NCBI GenBank assembly: GCA_963691655.1
Contig: OY829329.1
Span: 14,212,708 to 14,276,707 of the forward strand
From: Toxonevra muliebris
Lineage: Eukaryota > Arthropoda > Insecta > Diptera > Pallopteridae
Reading direction: 5' to 3'
Length of the DNA: 64,000 nucleotides
The notes below the pieces were generated by a model, which saw only the letters and a program-made list of their open reading frames with translations, was not told the DNA's origin and made no database searches. Both the position numbers and the translations under genes were made by a program. Of the stretch, positions 39,501-51,500 are shown in pieces. How positions within the stretch are numbered: the first letter of the stretch is position 1; the number at the start of each line of letters is the position of its first letter.

Positions 39501-42500
39501 CTCCGTATATTGCATCAAACGCACTTTTAAATTCGTCTGAAACTGTCTCTCTTTCTCTCTCTCTCGTGTTGGTAAAAGAAATTAATCCATAGACAAAAAC
39601 AAAAAAATTATAATTTTTGTTGTTTGAGCGTGAATAACGGAATATTTTTTGCTTTTTTGACTGAGCACGCATTGCTCTTTTGCAAATACGGTTAAAGACG
39701 AAAACCTCTCACCCTATTACAATTGATTTCTCGTTTTGTTAGTGTAAATTTACTCAGTTCTACAAAACTACAAAAACAATTCTTTAGTCTCTTAGTTTTT
39801 CGATTTTGTAATGTCGTTAGTGTTGAATGAATCTCACCAGCAGCCAAAGATGGCAACTTTAAAAAAAAAAACTTGTGAGAGAAATCGCGGCCATTTTCAA
39901 GTAGATATAAGCTCCGCCTAATGCATCAATAGCAGTTTAATCGACTGATGCTCTCTCTGTCTCTCTCTCTCTCTCTCGTGTTTGCAAATAAATAAATTCA
40001 TAGGCAAAAACAACAAAACTATCACTTTTAATGTTTGAGTATGAACAACGGCATATTTTTTTAAATGATTTTTTGTTTTGTTAAGCATGAATTACTCTTT
40101 TGGAAATACGCATAACAAATTGTTAGTGTAAATTTACTCACTTCTCAATACTATAAAAACAATTCTTTGGTCTCTCAAATTTTCAGTTTTGTAATGCAAC
40201 GAGCAATAATTCATTGCATGAAACTCAAAATTTGTTGTTGTTTCCCATAAAAAAATGAAAAAACAATAAACAACATTTTGATATTTTATACGGGAAACGA
40301 CAACAAATTTTAAATTTCATGCAATGAATTATTGCTCGTGGAGACGTAGAGTTAGTGTGCAATGAATCTCATCAGCAGCATATACACAAATATGTACTAA
40401 TTGAGCTACCGGTTTCTCATTATTTTTGGGCCAGAGAAGTTATTATGAATTATAGACTCGCTACATAGCTAGAGATAGAGCGTAGAATTGACTACATGCC
40501 AAACTGAGGAGGTAAAGATCGTTTCATGTGTATGTATGGACAAAATAAATATGTGACTATATGTAGAGAGTAAATATAAAAGAAAGGGAGAGGACACACA
40601 GTTTTGTATAAGCAATAACATTTTATTTAATAAAATAATAAACCTCACTTGAAATTAGGATGATCGTAGGAGTACTCATCGAGCGCTCCAAAACGAACAA
40701 TGGATTGCTTTCTATTGCTCCAGAGGCTTTGCACTTTGAAAATTGCAAGTCCTAGGGCATGGATTAATTGTTTTAGCCTCCAAAAGGAGTAATACCGGAG
40801 GACACGATTACGAATACGACCAGTACTCTCTCCCTCTCTGTCACTTGATTTTAAAAATGAGGAATTGAGTGAAATTTGCTCTACCATATCTCTCTCCTTT
40901 TTGCTTCATTATTATTGAATTGAGTGGACTTATTGCGTTGAGTAAAAAAAAAATCGTCGTTGATACTGCAATGCAGCTGAAGTCTAATTTCATTTTATTA
41001 TTGATTTGCATTATAAACATCGATACTTCAATGAAATTTAACTTACGTTGTATTGTAGAATCAACGACGGTATTAATTATATAAATATATTCATTTTGTT
41101 ATTAAATATAAATAAACAAAATATACACACATTATCCGTCCGACACGTGAACTCAAAAACTAAATTAACAAATCGGGAAAACCTCATCTTGGTGAGTGGC
41201 CGGGATCAAGAGAAGTCAACTGTTACTTATTATTTGTGTTGTTATGTTGTTTTTGTAAAAGACCACACTTTCTGTCTTGTTGTTATTTGTTAGACGATTA
41301 TAATTGTTAGTTTTTTTAGGAGACTATGAAATTTAAATCTAGAGGTTAATTTTCAAAGTCATGACTTAAGTTCATGTCAATTCAGATGATTTGCCCGTTT
41401 CTATAAACATTGTTGTTGTGATGACTACATTTGTTCATTAACTTGTATATATATAACTTCAAAGTATAATTGTTATTGTTTGTTATTGTTGTTTCTCAGA
41501 TTTGAAAAGAGAACGAATTTATCAAAGTCTCTTTTGAGGAGTACTCACTATTTATGCAACTGAGAGATTAAGATTGTAGTATATACGAGAGCACTGTTGC
41601 TTACGGTTGTTTTTTTTGTTTTGTTTTTTGCCTGGCTCTCTCGAGCCCACAACTAACCACACTTACTCTCTCACACACGCTCTTCTTCTCTCTCACTCCA
41701 CCTCTCATTCAACACATATGTGCTCTATACATAGTAAGAGTAAAACACTCATGTAGAATGATGCAGAGAGCCGCCATTTAATTTATGAGTAGAGAATTCC
41801 CATGTTTTTTATAAAGTTTTTGTAACCCAGATATGCCCATATATTTGTGTGTTTAAGTTTTTTTTTAGCATATTTTTCTTTAGTGATATTGAAATGAAAT
41901 GAAATTTCTACATAAATGGAAAATAAACAAAAACGCATGTTTATAAAATAAACATTCATAATATTTTAATTTCCTCTAAAACTGTGAGCAATTTAATTTT
42001 GCTATCTTTTTTTTTTTTTTGTTTTTTTTTTTAATTCTTTCGCTGTTGCTCTGCCGTGTTGCTCCTGGCAAAAATAGCGTATTAAATGCCAATAAAAACA
42101 AGAAAAAACAACAACAACAAAACAAAAAGCAGAAAAAAAATCCCTGTGAAACATGAGGAAAATAATGCTATAAAAATTTACGATATGTATGCACATTGTT
42201 TTCCATCTTCGTCCGCATTCTATTTTCATTTTCATGTGTTGTTGCTGTTGCTGTTGTTGTTACGTTTTGTTTGAAAAATAGAATTGAAATAATAATCCTA
42301 GTAGGACGTGTAAAATCCCAAAACTGGCAAAAAAAAAAACAAAAATAAAAGAAATTTGGTAGACGAGGGGTAGAGGCTAGGGCTGGAGGTAGAGGTGGAG
42401 TCATGGTATGTGCGTGATAGAGAGGTTGACGTTGGTAGGTAGTTAGGGATTTAAACATAAAAAAGAAGAAAAATAAAAAATAAAATAAAACCTAAGGGCA

Positions 42501-45500
42501 AAAGAAACTAAATCGAACGCAATTCAACGCAACGGAACGCAATAAATGTAAAAATGAAATTTTTATAAAATGTGGGAAGATAAGGGATAAGGGAGAATAA
42601 GGGGAAGAGAAGGTGAGGGATAAAGTAGGGTAAGGAATAAAGTACGGCAAGGGATAAGGGAGGTAACGAATAAGGGAAGGTAAGGGATAAAGTAGGGTAA
42701 GAGGAGAATAAAAGAAGCTAAGCCATACGCAAGAATAAGGGATAAGGGGGAGTGAGACGTAAGTAGCTATAGGGGAATTTATTCCTTGTGGTATTTTCTA
42801 TGCAGCTGGAAAAAGATTGCGAATAGTAGAATATGATGATTTAAGTGGGGAATGGAGGTTGGGGATCGAAAGAAAGTATAACACTGAACCAAACTCCACC
42901 CGAGAATCAAATTCAAATTGAGGTCATGATTGAAAAGACATTAAGTAGAGCGTTTTGGTGATGAGATGTGTATGCTAGTATGCACATACATATATGCGGG
43001 TATATGTTTGTGTGTATGTAGTCATACAAGAAAAAAAAAACAACTTTAGAAATTGCTAAAACGAGTTGAAGGTTGATTTTTGCGATAACACACACACCCA
43101 GCGCCTTGGCGGTTATGGTAGGAGGAGTTCGATATTACGCCTAGATGATGATGATGATGATGATGATTATACTGCCACGACTGCCATAGATGGCGATGGC
43201 AATGGTGATGGCGGTGGCACTGATGAGAGAGCGATGGCGCTTTTTACGTTCAAATACATTTGATTATATTGAGTAACGGTAGCAGCAGCCAACAACAACA
43301 ACAAAAAAGGGACTTTGGTTATGTTGATTTCCTTGACTTTTTTCTTACTTTTACTACTACGACATCGTCGTCAATGGCGGCGGATAGTAGCGGTTCTAGG
43401 GAAGGAGCTTTGTGGACTGCAGCCTCTTTGCAAAATATTGATGCTGATTGGGGTGAATTTTTAGTCTGATTTTTGTCCGAATTTTGGACTAAATTTGTAG
43501 TGAATTTCGCTCTGATTTTTGACTGAATTTTAGCCTAAATTTGGTATAAATTTCGCTTTGATTTTTAGGTCAGTTCTTCGTCTGAATTTTGGTCTAAATT
43601 TTATCTCATTTGTGGTCAGATTTTTTAACTGAATTTTGATCAGAACTGCGGTTTGAGTTTTGGTCTAAATTTCGTCTCATTTTTTTGATCTAAATTTTAT
43701 CTGATTTTTGGTCTAAACTTTGATCCGAATGTTAAGCTAATTTTATTCCAGTTATTAGTTTGATTTTTGGTCTTAGTTTTTGCCTGAACTATGGTCAGAT
43801 TTCTGTCAGAGTTTCGACCTAAAATTGGTTCAAACTTTTGTCTTTTTCTAGGTCTAAATTTCATTCTGATTTTAACCTGAACTTGCTCTAAATTTTTGGT
43901 CTGAACTTTAGTCTGGGTTTTGTCTAGATTTTGGTCTGAACTTTGGGTTTGATTTTGAACTGGTTTTAGTCAGAGTTTTTGGTCTTAATTTCAATTTGAT
44001 TTTGTTTAGAATTTTATTTTAAATTTAACACTGAACTTTACCGGTATTTTGATCTGATTTTCGACTGTTTTTGCTTTGAATTTCAGTCTGATTTTTGGTT
44101 TCATTTATGGTCCACATTTAGGTGTGAATTTTGTATTAGTTTTTTGTCTGAATTTTGGCCTAAATTTAATCTCAGTTTTAGTCATATTTTCGCACTAAAT
44201 TTTTATCAGAACTTCGGTCTGAGTTTTGGTCTGAATTTCGTCTGGGTTTTGGTTTGATTTTTTATTTGAATTTTGATCCTAATATTGAGTTAGTTTTATA
44301 CCAGATTTTTGTTTTGATTTTTTTGGCCTTAGTTTTTGCCTGAACTATGGCCCGATTTCTGTCAGAACTATGGTCCACTTCTTGGTCTGAATTCCATTCC
44401 GATTTTAACCTTAACTCTTTCAGAATTTTTAGTCTGAACTTTAGCTTGCTTTTGGTCTAGATTTTGGTCTAAATTCGAGTTTGAATTTGGGTTTGATTTG
44501 AGATTTGCTTTTGATCAGAGTTTTGGTCTAAATTGTAAAATTTTATTTTAAATTTTGCCCGGAATTTCATCAGTATTTTGATCTGATTTTGGACAGTTCT
44601 AGTCTTGAATTTAGATCTGATTTTTGGTTTAATTTATGGTCCACATTTGGGTCTGAATTCTGGTTTTTGATTTAAATTTCGTCTTAGAATTAGTCAGGTT
44701 TTTGCTCTAAATTTTTCCCAAAATTTCAACCTTTACTTGGTCCAAATTATTGTCCATTTCATGGTCTGAATTTTAGTCTGATTTTGATCTGAGCTTGTTC
44801 AAAATTTTTAGTCTGAACTTTCGTCTGATTTTGGTCTGGATTTTGATCTGATTTTGAACTGCTCTTCTTTTGAATTTTTATCTGATTTTTAATTCAATTT
44901 ATGGTCTGAAATTTGTGCATTTTTTTGTCTGAATTTTGGTCTAAATTTCATCTCAGTTTTGGTCAGATTTTCGCACTAAATTTTGATCAGAATTTCGGTC
45001 TGAATTTTGTTCTGAATTTTGTTCTGAATTTTATCTGATTTTTGGTCTACATTTTGATTTGAGTATTAATTTAGTTTTATCCCTGTCTTTAGTTTGGTTT
45101 TTGGCTTTCATTTTTGAATGAACCATGGTTCGATTTCTGCCAGAATTTCAACTTTAAAGTGGTCTAAATTTTGGTCCACTACAGGTTTGATTTTAAACTG
45201 CGTTTGAAATGTTTTTTTTTTTTTGCTGTGAAATTTGGTCTGTAGGTTACTCCGAATTTCGGCTCAATTTTTTCCCAGATTTTGGTCTAAATATTAGTCT
45301 ACTCCTATTTTGGTTATTGACGGTTGTTGGTGTGATTGTTGGTCCCAGTTTTTGTCTTGACATTGATATGAATTTCTGGTTCGAAACTACTCTGAATTTT
45401 TGATTAGCTTTAATGCAAGTTTGGTCTGAAATTTTATCTGATCTTTGGTTTGGGTTTTGGTCTGGATTTTTGGTCTGGGTTTTTGGTCTGGATGCTTGGT

Positions 45501-48500
45501 CTGGATTTTTGGTCTGGATTTTTGGTCTGGATTCTTGGTCTGGATTTTTGGTCAGGATTTTTGGTCTGGATTTTTGGTCTGGATTTTTGGTCTGGATTTT
45601 TGGTCTTGATTTTTGGTCTGGATTTTTGGTCTGGATTTTTGGTCTGGATTTTTGGTCTGGATTTTTGGTCTGGATTTTTGGTCTGGATTTTCGGTCTGGA
45701 TTTTGGTTTGAATTTTGTCTAGAATTAATCTAGAATTTTGACCAACTAAATGCTGATCTAAATTTTATTTTATTTTTCTTGGAGCTGGTCTGGATTTTTA
45801 TTCTGTTTCGAACTACATGTCGGGCAAATTTTACTCAGAACTTCGATCTGTTTTTTGCATGAATTTTAACCGAAATTTGATATTTATTTCGGACTGATTT
45901 TTGGTCTAAATGTTAGCTTAAAATTGGTCTAAATTATGGTCTAAATGTTAGCTTAAAATTGGTCTAAATTATGTTCTGAACTTTGGTCTGAATTTTGGTC
46001 TGCTTTTGATCTGAACTTTGGCCTGAATTTAGGATTGCTTTAGGCCCGAAATTGAACTGAAATTTTGGTTTGAATTTTGACTTCTTCTATTCTGAATAGA
46101 GACCTGATTTTTAGAGCTAAGCTCTCTGAAGTCTGAATTTCGGACTCGTTTTTAGTATTGTTTATTTGAAATTTACCCCCAAATCAAAATTCCAAATCCG
46201 CCACTGATCACCGTTATCGTCTTCTGCTGCTCTTTCGGTTTTCTTCTCGCGCAATTATATTTTTTGATATACATATAAAGAAAAAAAAAAAAAGAAACAT
46301 AACATAAATGTGAAATGTAGAAATGAGAAAATGATTGCAAAATACTCTAAAAATCATTGTTGTTGGATGTACATACATACATATGTGTGCAAGTAATAAA
46401 AGGCTTACGAAAATTGCGATTGCTTTACATAGTTTGGGATTTTCGATTTTCTTTACTTTTCGTATTTATTTTTAAGTGACATGAATTTAAGTATGTGTAT
46501 TTTTGAGTAAAGGGAAAAAGTTTTTCATTCACAAATAGCGCAATTTAAATGCATTTAAATAAAACTTTAGCATAGGAAGTACATAAAATTGTTCAAAACG
46601 AATTTATGCTGACCTTTTGTGTTTTTTTTTTACTGTGCCGCTATGTTCCTAAGTAGTTTTTAAAAACTTTAATACACACACTTTCTTTAATAAAATTTTT
46701 TCCCTTTTTTTTTTCTTTTATTTACTTTTATTTTCTCTATTTTTTTTTTCTCATTTATGCAAATTAATTTCTTTTAATTTTTTTATTTCTTCTTTTCTCT
46801 TCGCACAGATTCAATTTAACCAACGCCGAGGAGCCACAATTTTCTTTAGAAAACTTAGATACACTTACATCGATGATGACGCAAGAGAATAACTCATTGA
46901 AATTGCGCATCTATGCGTTCAATCAGAAAGGAAGAAGCCCTTCATATCTAGTACATGATTTTATAATTGGTTCGACAGCATACAGGACAGGTAAGTGTCA
47001 ATATTGTCGTTGAGTATATATGCATACATAGATAAACACACACACACACACTCGCACACACATACAAATACACATACACATGTTGCTCTTATAAATATAC
47101 ACTCTCATGTGTAAAGCCCTCAATCTCTCTTTTGCTCTTTCTCTCGCTCTCTCTCTCCCATATCGATAACTGTTTATGTGAAACTTGTATGTGTGTGTGT
47201 GTATATGTTCAACAACTCAGTTGAATCTAAAGTAGAACACCTAAGCGCAATGATTGATTGATTGCTTTGCTGCATGAAGTTTTTGGCAAGTGTATTAAAT
47301 CATATTCATATATCCTATATATTCTCCTTGTTGAGTATGAAGATCTATAAAGTTGACAGCGACAGTGATTTTCATATTGCATAAAATTTGAATTTTTGAA
47401 GAATTTTTATGCAAAGTACCTAATTCAAGTACCTACTCAAATATTGAAATTCGTTATGAAATGCGTAGGTATATAGATTTACTGTTAAATTTACCTGTGT
47501 AATATATGCAAGAAAATCTATTTTAAATTGAGCATATCTAAAAATTCCCTGTAGGAAATTTACAGAAGCATGAATTGGTGATTGTGAATCGTTAGGAAAA
47601 TTGTTCTAAAAAAGGATTATTTTTAAATTTTACAGGTTCGGATGCGTAAGAAAAACGTATTCGTTATAAAATTTTGAATATTTTACTTGCACTGACTAAC
47701 TGTTTGTTGCACCGACTGTCTAACTCTCTAACTGACTTACTTAACTACTGACTGCTTTAAGGCTCTGGCACATAGAATCCGTTGTGTACGTGAGAGCGAA
47801 GTTTACAATTGACAACTACTATAAAATATATGAAATCGTATGTGGTGTGGTCCATACACAACGTATGGTTAACTTACTCAAGCAACGTTTTTTTGACTGA
47901 CTTATTTACTCACTGACTCATTTAGCAATTGAGTCACTCACTGGCTGATAGACTAACTCACTGCTTGACTCACTCACTTACTGATTGATTTTCTCATTGA
48001 CTGATTCACTAATTGATTGACTTAAAGGCTAGCCAATTTACTTACAAACTGGAAGACAGATTAAGCTACTAACTGACTCACTAGTGATTGGTTTTCACTA
48101 TTTCATATTTCCTGTCAAAGAGAAAGAAAGAGAGAATTTTCTATATGAAATTTGCCAATATGCTGGCAAATTTGATTGAATTTGACATAGTGAAAACCAA
48201 ACATAAGTCACCGACTGATTGACTATTTGTTTCTCTGACTAACCGACTGGCAATCCCACTCACTGACTGACTTATTTCTGACCAACTGTCTCAATAACTC
48301 ATTCACTCCTTCACTGATTTATTTATCAACTGAATCACTTCAACGAATCGACTGACTCACTCAAATATTCATTTTTTAAACAATTTTGTGGATATTATCT
48401 TCACACAGTTATTCCAATTTGGCTGATTAGTTAAAAAAACAAGTAGTTACTTCGAATACATTAGTTGTCCACTTCCTTATGGTGATATCAAGCCATAATT

Positions 48501-51500
48501 GGCAAATTATCGTAAGCGCCATTTTTTCAAAAATCCTTTCTTTATACAGAGTTTAACTTTGGCACCTAAAAAATCTAAACAAAAATTTATTCATGTACTT
48601 CTCTTTTCTCATATATCGTCATATAAAGTTCAAAAATTCTTCTCTTGTAGAACTAACTTTTTTTTGTCGCTTACGATAATTTTACAATCAGGGTTCTCTC
48701 TAAAAAAGTAGAAGAGTAACTCACGGTTAGCTTTCATTTACATAGAAAAAACAGTCGATCATTGTGCATGTATAGGTGTCCATTGCCTCTTAGACAATTC
48801 AATCTCACTTGGTTTGCTCTCTCTCTCTCTCTCATCTTTTCATATGTATAAGTATGTATATTGTTTTGTATATGTGTGTATGGCTTTACTAATTTATTCT
48901 CTTTCTCTTTTCATCTCGTCGTTGCTCATGCTGCCGTCGTCGTCGCCGTCGTGTTGAAATTGATACAATTTTGCTGAAAATGGATTTAATTTTTCACGTA
49001 CACATGCACGTACATCCACCGCACACACTCACACACACATACAAATCGACATTCGCACATCCATATAAAACATGCAATAACGTTGTCAACAATCATGATT
49101 TATGATACAACAAATCGATTGTGATGCAAACTAACAACAACAACAACAAAAACAATGACAATATAACAAACCAACCAAAACAACAACAACATTGACAACA
49201 CCTTTTGCATAAAAAAAAAACAAAAACATAACAACAACAACATAAAAAAAAATATGCTATCATCAACAAAAACACGTTTACATATTGCTGGCGTCATAAA
49301 ATTTCTATCGCAAACACACACACACACACACATACATATATACATAAACATAACCGCATACAAACAAATACACATACACGTACATTCAAATAACAACAAA
49401 ATAGACAATGATGTATCTCTGACACTGTCACCAGTCATTGTAGGGAGTGTCCTTACAATTGTTATCATTAGCTTAGCAATCGCTGTGCGAATATTCATGG
49501 TGACATTTTTGCACAATTTACGTCGTAATCGTCAACATGGCACGAAGGCAACAACTCCTGGCATGGTAACGCAGCCTGCTGATGTTTTCAAGGTAAGATA
49601 TATATAGGTATATAGTTATATAGAAACAAAATATTGTCGGTACTTATGCATAAATACTCGTTGAATTGAATATTTGTATGTCTGTTATTACATACACCAT
49701 CCCCATTCATTCATTCATGCATTATTACATTGTGATCCCACATTGTACATACATACATATATATAAATGATTAGTGTGTTTTAGCTTCTTATTTTAACTT
49801 GTATTTGTAATATATGAGAAAATTCTATTCATATGCACATGTTTAATTAATTTTTTGAATTGCTTTCAGAAGAGCGGAAATATGGAAAAACCACGCTGGC
49901 AACATACGGATATTAAAACCAAATCATCAGAGGATCTTGTCGAAGATGAACGAGATCCGGATGTGATACCATCACAATATGGTGAGTAGACAATAAAAGT
50001 GTAGAAGTCATTCTTAGTTTCGCACAACTCCGTAAAAAAATAAGTTCACTAACGTGAAGTAAAAGTTTCAAATAAAAATCAAGGCAGATTTTTCTTTTTA
50101 AGTTTCATGGAATCCTATTACTACATTAATACAATAATAAATAAGAAAACATTAAATTAGAGTTCTCCCATTTTTTTCATTTATTTTTATTAATTCAATA
50201 ATATTTTCATTGTTCTGAGACAAGTGCTGCACTCTCTTCGTTTTTTTATATGATGTTTTGCGCTCTCTTAAATTGAGAGCGTAAAAACTTCATATAAACA
50301 GAACGAAAAGAGAGAGCGATAATAGAATGAAGTGTTGATGTACTTGCGTTCACTAGTTTTAATAATTATATACTCACTTGTATGATCACTAAATAAACTC
50401 AAAATAAGTATACCGTTAGAAAATCTCAGAGAGATGAGAAAAAAAAAAAATTCACCACAGCGCTCTTTTGAAAAAGTTCACTGTACTAATGCCTGGTTTT
50501 TAATAAGTCATTAAGGGCAGAGCGAGATAGAGAGTGGTTGAGAGAGAGTTTCTCAAAAGAAAATGTCAACACATTGAATAAAAGAAAAATTAACCGTTAT
50601 CAATAACAGCCACTTGTTATTACTCATATGCCCAATGGCATTTGATGTGCTCCGCTCTCTCCTCTCATTTTTAAAATGGCGGAATTTAAGTCAATAATAA
50701 TTAGGGTATTCACAAGCTGTGGTACCGGTAGTCAGGTAACTACAAAGCTATAATTTCTGAATTAATAGTAGGTATCTTAGTTTGAAATTATCTTCTAGAA
50801 AATGTTCAGATTATAAAATTTATGTTTACAGTATTAATTAAACTACATCACCAGCAATGAAAACAGCTCAAAAAATATACCGAACTAATCAAGAATCTTA
50901 ATATTATAGCACATGGCAAAATTTTTTACACGTGAATTTAATCAATTTTATTGTTTCTTCGTTTTTCTACTTTTCTTATTTTTTTTCTTCCTCGTTTTTG
51001 CAATCAATCTCATAAACACCAACATCAACATCTGCAACATCAACACCAACCAACGAACGAACGAATGAATCAACCAACACCAACCAACCTAACAACCAAC
51101 AAAAACAAAAAAATCCAATCAACAAATGCAATTGTCTTTTAATCGTAAATACTTTTAACGATTCACACCAACGAAACAAAAAAAAAAAAAAAACAAATGA
51201 AAAAAATTAAAAAAAATCTAAACCTCAAACTCAACACATTCATTGCGCACGACTCTTCGGTGTAACCAACAAACGAACGTCAATAAATTTTCATCAAAAC
51301 AACAACCAGTCGGAAATGGTGGTGGTGGAAGTGGTAGCGGTAGTGGTGGCAGCACTGCTGGCGTTGGGAATAGCGTTGGTGGCAGTAGCAGTGGTTCAAG
51401 TGGCGTTGGTGGCGTCAACGGCAATGGTAATGGCAATGGAAGTAGTGGTCAGGACCATCACTTTACAGCGATACCAGCATCAAAGTGGTCACCGAATTCC

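Larger units (their letters stand above)
38199..46808 (+). other. Intron 12 (8.6 kb)
   Basis: Largest intron. Contains an AT-rich stretch with a TIR element (39281-39392), a ~420-bp duplication carrying a foldback insertion (39460-40400), unassigned sequence at 40600-41300, purine-rich repeats (42570-42760), GATGAT and other microsatellites (43140-43260), and the TGAATTTTGGTCT satellite (43440-46150). No coding exon recognised. Confidence 0.75.
46991..49404 (+). other. Intron 13 (2.4 kb) with distant branch point
   Basis: Contains (CA)n after the donor, a CTGACTCACT-type degenerate repeat (47690-48360) interrupted by TIR elements, another TIR element (48504-48683), and an AG-free 550-base stretch before the acceptor (48853-49402). 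No coding exon recognised. Confidence 0.75.
49982..51309 (+). other. Intron 15 (1.3 kb) with distant branch point
   Basis: Contains a palindromic family-P element (50221-50318), GAGAG-rich DNA (50520-50560) and an AG-free zone before the acceptor (50910-51307). No coding exon recognised. Confidence 0.75.

Noticed and set aside
40600..41300. Possible LTR retrotransposon edge or primer-binding site near 41190
   Set aside because: No matching second LTR, no recognisable tRNA-complementary primer site, and no gag/pol frame. It stays unassigned.
45413..45733. Two overlapping frames of ~100 codons with a GLDFWSGFLVWIF repeat
   Set aside because: Produced by the 13-bp satellite, which leaves several frames open; no splice sites or other coding signal.
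49254..49404. Upstream extension of exon 14 through the open frame from 49254
   Set aside because: No AG exists anywhere in 48853-49402, so no upstream acceptor is available; only 49403-49404 fits phase and sequence.
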